This document shows positions 63,893 to 64,000 of a stretch of DNA of 64,000 nucleotides, one piece after another. Below the pieces are notes generated by a model. It was not told the origin of the DNA. It saw only the letters and a program-made list of their open reading frames with translations, and ran no database searches. The first letter of the stretch is position 1, and each line of letters starts with the position of its first letter. The stretch spans positions 1 through 64,000 of the forward strand of contig JBFMGQ010000009.1 in assembly GCA_040752515.1 (NCBI GenBank). The letters are read 5' to 3'. Source of the stretch: Tenuifilum sp040752515 (lineage in GTDB: Bacteria; Bacteroidota; Bacteroidia; Bacteroidales; Tenuifilaceae). The position numbers were made by a program, and so were the translations under genes.

Positions 63893-64000
63893 ATGAGCCA
63901 GTTTGTACATCTACACGTTCATAGCCATTACTCCATTCTCGACGGGGCTTCGAGTATCGATAAGCTGTTATCGCGTGCTATGGAGTTGGGTATGCCGGGA
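63893..64000 (+). CDS. dnaE: DNA polymerase III subunit alpha, N-terminal fragment (cut by the window end)
   Basis: Only 36 codons are in the window. They read SQFVHLHVHSHYSILDGAS and IDKLLSRAMELGMPG, the PHP domain at the start of the replicative polymerase. HLHVHSHYS carries the metal-binding histidines. The rest of the gene lies outside. Confidence 0.93.
   Translation, partial: MSQFVHLHVHSHYSILDGASSIDKLLSRAMELGMPG

Overview
The window reads as chromosomal DNA of a Bacteroidota bacterium, most likely an anaerobic or facultative member of the Bacteroidales/Marinilabiliales side. The signs are a secreted protein with a type IX secretion sorting domain, a TonB receptor paired with a DUF4249 lipoprotein, a DUF5686 carboxypeptidase-like outer membrane protein, promoter boxes of the form TAnnTTTG with an upstream TTG, a pyrophosphate-type phosphofructokinase and a 2-oxoacid:ferredoxin oxidoreductase. 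No rRNA, tRNA, CRISPR array or transposase was seen.

Layout. 1-1016 is gene-free and repeat-rich. 1017-5755 (minus) is a surface system: two related small secreted proteins and a very large outer membrane protein with an OmpA-type peptidoglycan anchor. 5756-11118 holds uvrB, two orphan response regulators and three long intergenic stretches full of dispersed repeats. 11119-20712 is mainly housekeeping: transaldolase-like aldolase, tsaC, mobA, gapA, a FtsX-type permease, an acyl-CoA reductase, a pRiA4b-like protein, miaA, a CBS protein and a YfcC transporter. 20931-33996 has an Omp85-like protein, a DUF819 permease, a large Na+/H+ antiporter with a cyclic-nucleotide-binding-like tail, then a metabolic run of a sodium:solute symporter, a class III CoA-transferase, the two subunits (one a fusion) of a 2-oxoacid:ferredoxin oxidoreductase, and phosphofructokinase. 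34156-49112 contains a TrmJ-like methylase, a T9SS cargo protein, class II photolyase, an NPP-type phosphodiesterase, a TonB-receptor operon whose first gene looks phase-variable, an S9 peptidase, an ABC exporter and recQ. 49283-56903 runs kdsD, tatC, the DUF5686 protein, a MalY-type lyase, a serine hydrolase and a dihydroorotate-dehydrogenase-like protein. 

56959-61583 is the most unusual part. Five minus-strand genes, visibly AT-richer than their surroundings, are cut into three units by imperfect palindromes whose outer boxes resemble integron attC sites. The units carry a D12-class adenine methylase with a ParB-like protein, an AbiGi-like protein with a small partner, and a SMI1/KNR4 protein. 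No integrase is in the window. It is best described as an integrase-less cassette array with a defence flavour. Beyond it, 61584-62517 holds two operator-like palindromes and the second copy of a strongly folded repeat also present at 175-447; base changes between the two copies keep the pairing by G-U wobble. The window ends with an outer membrane protein of unknown function and the first 36 codons of dnaE.
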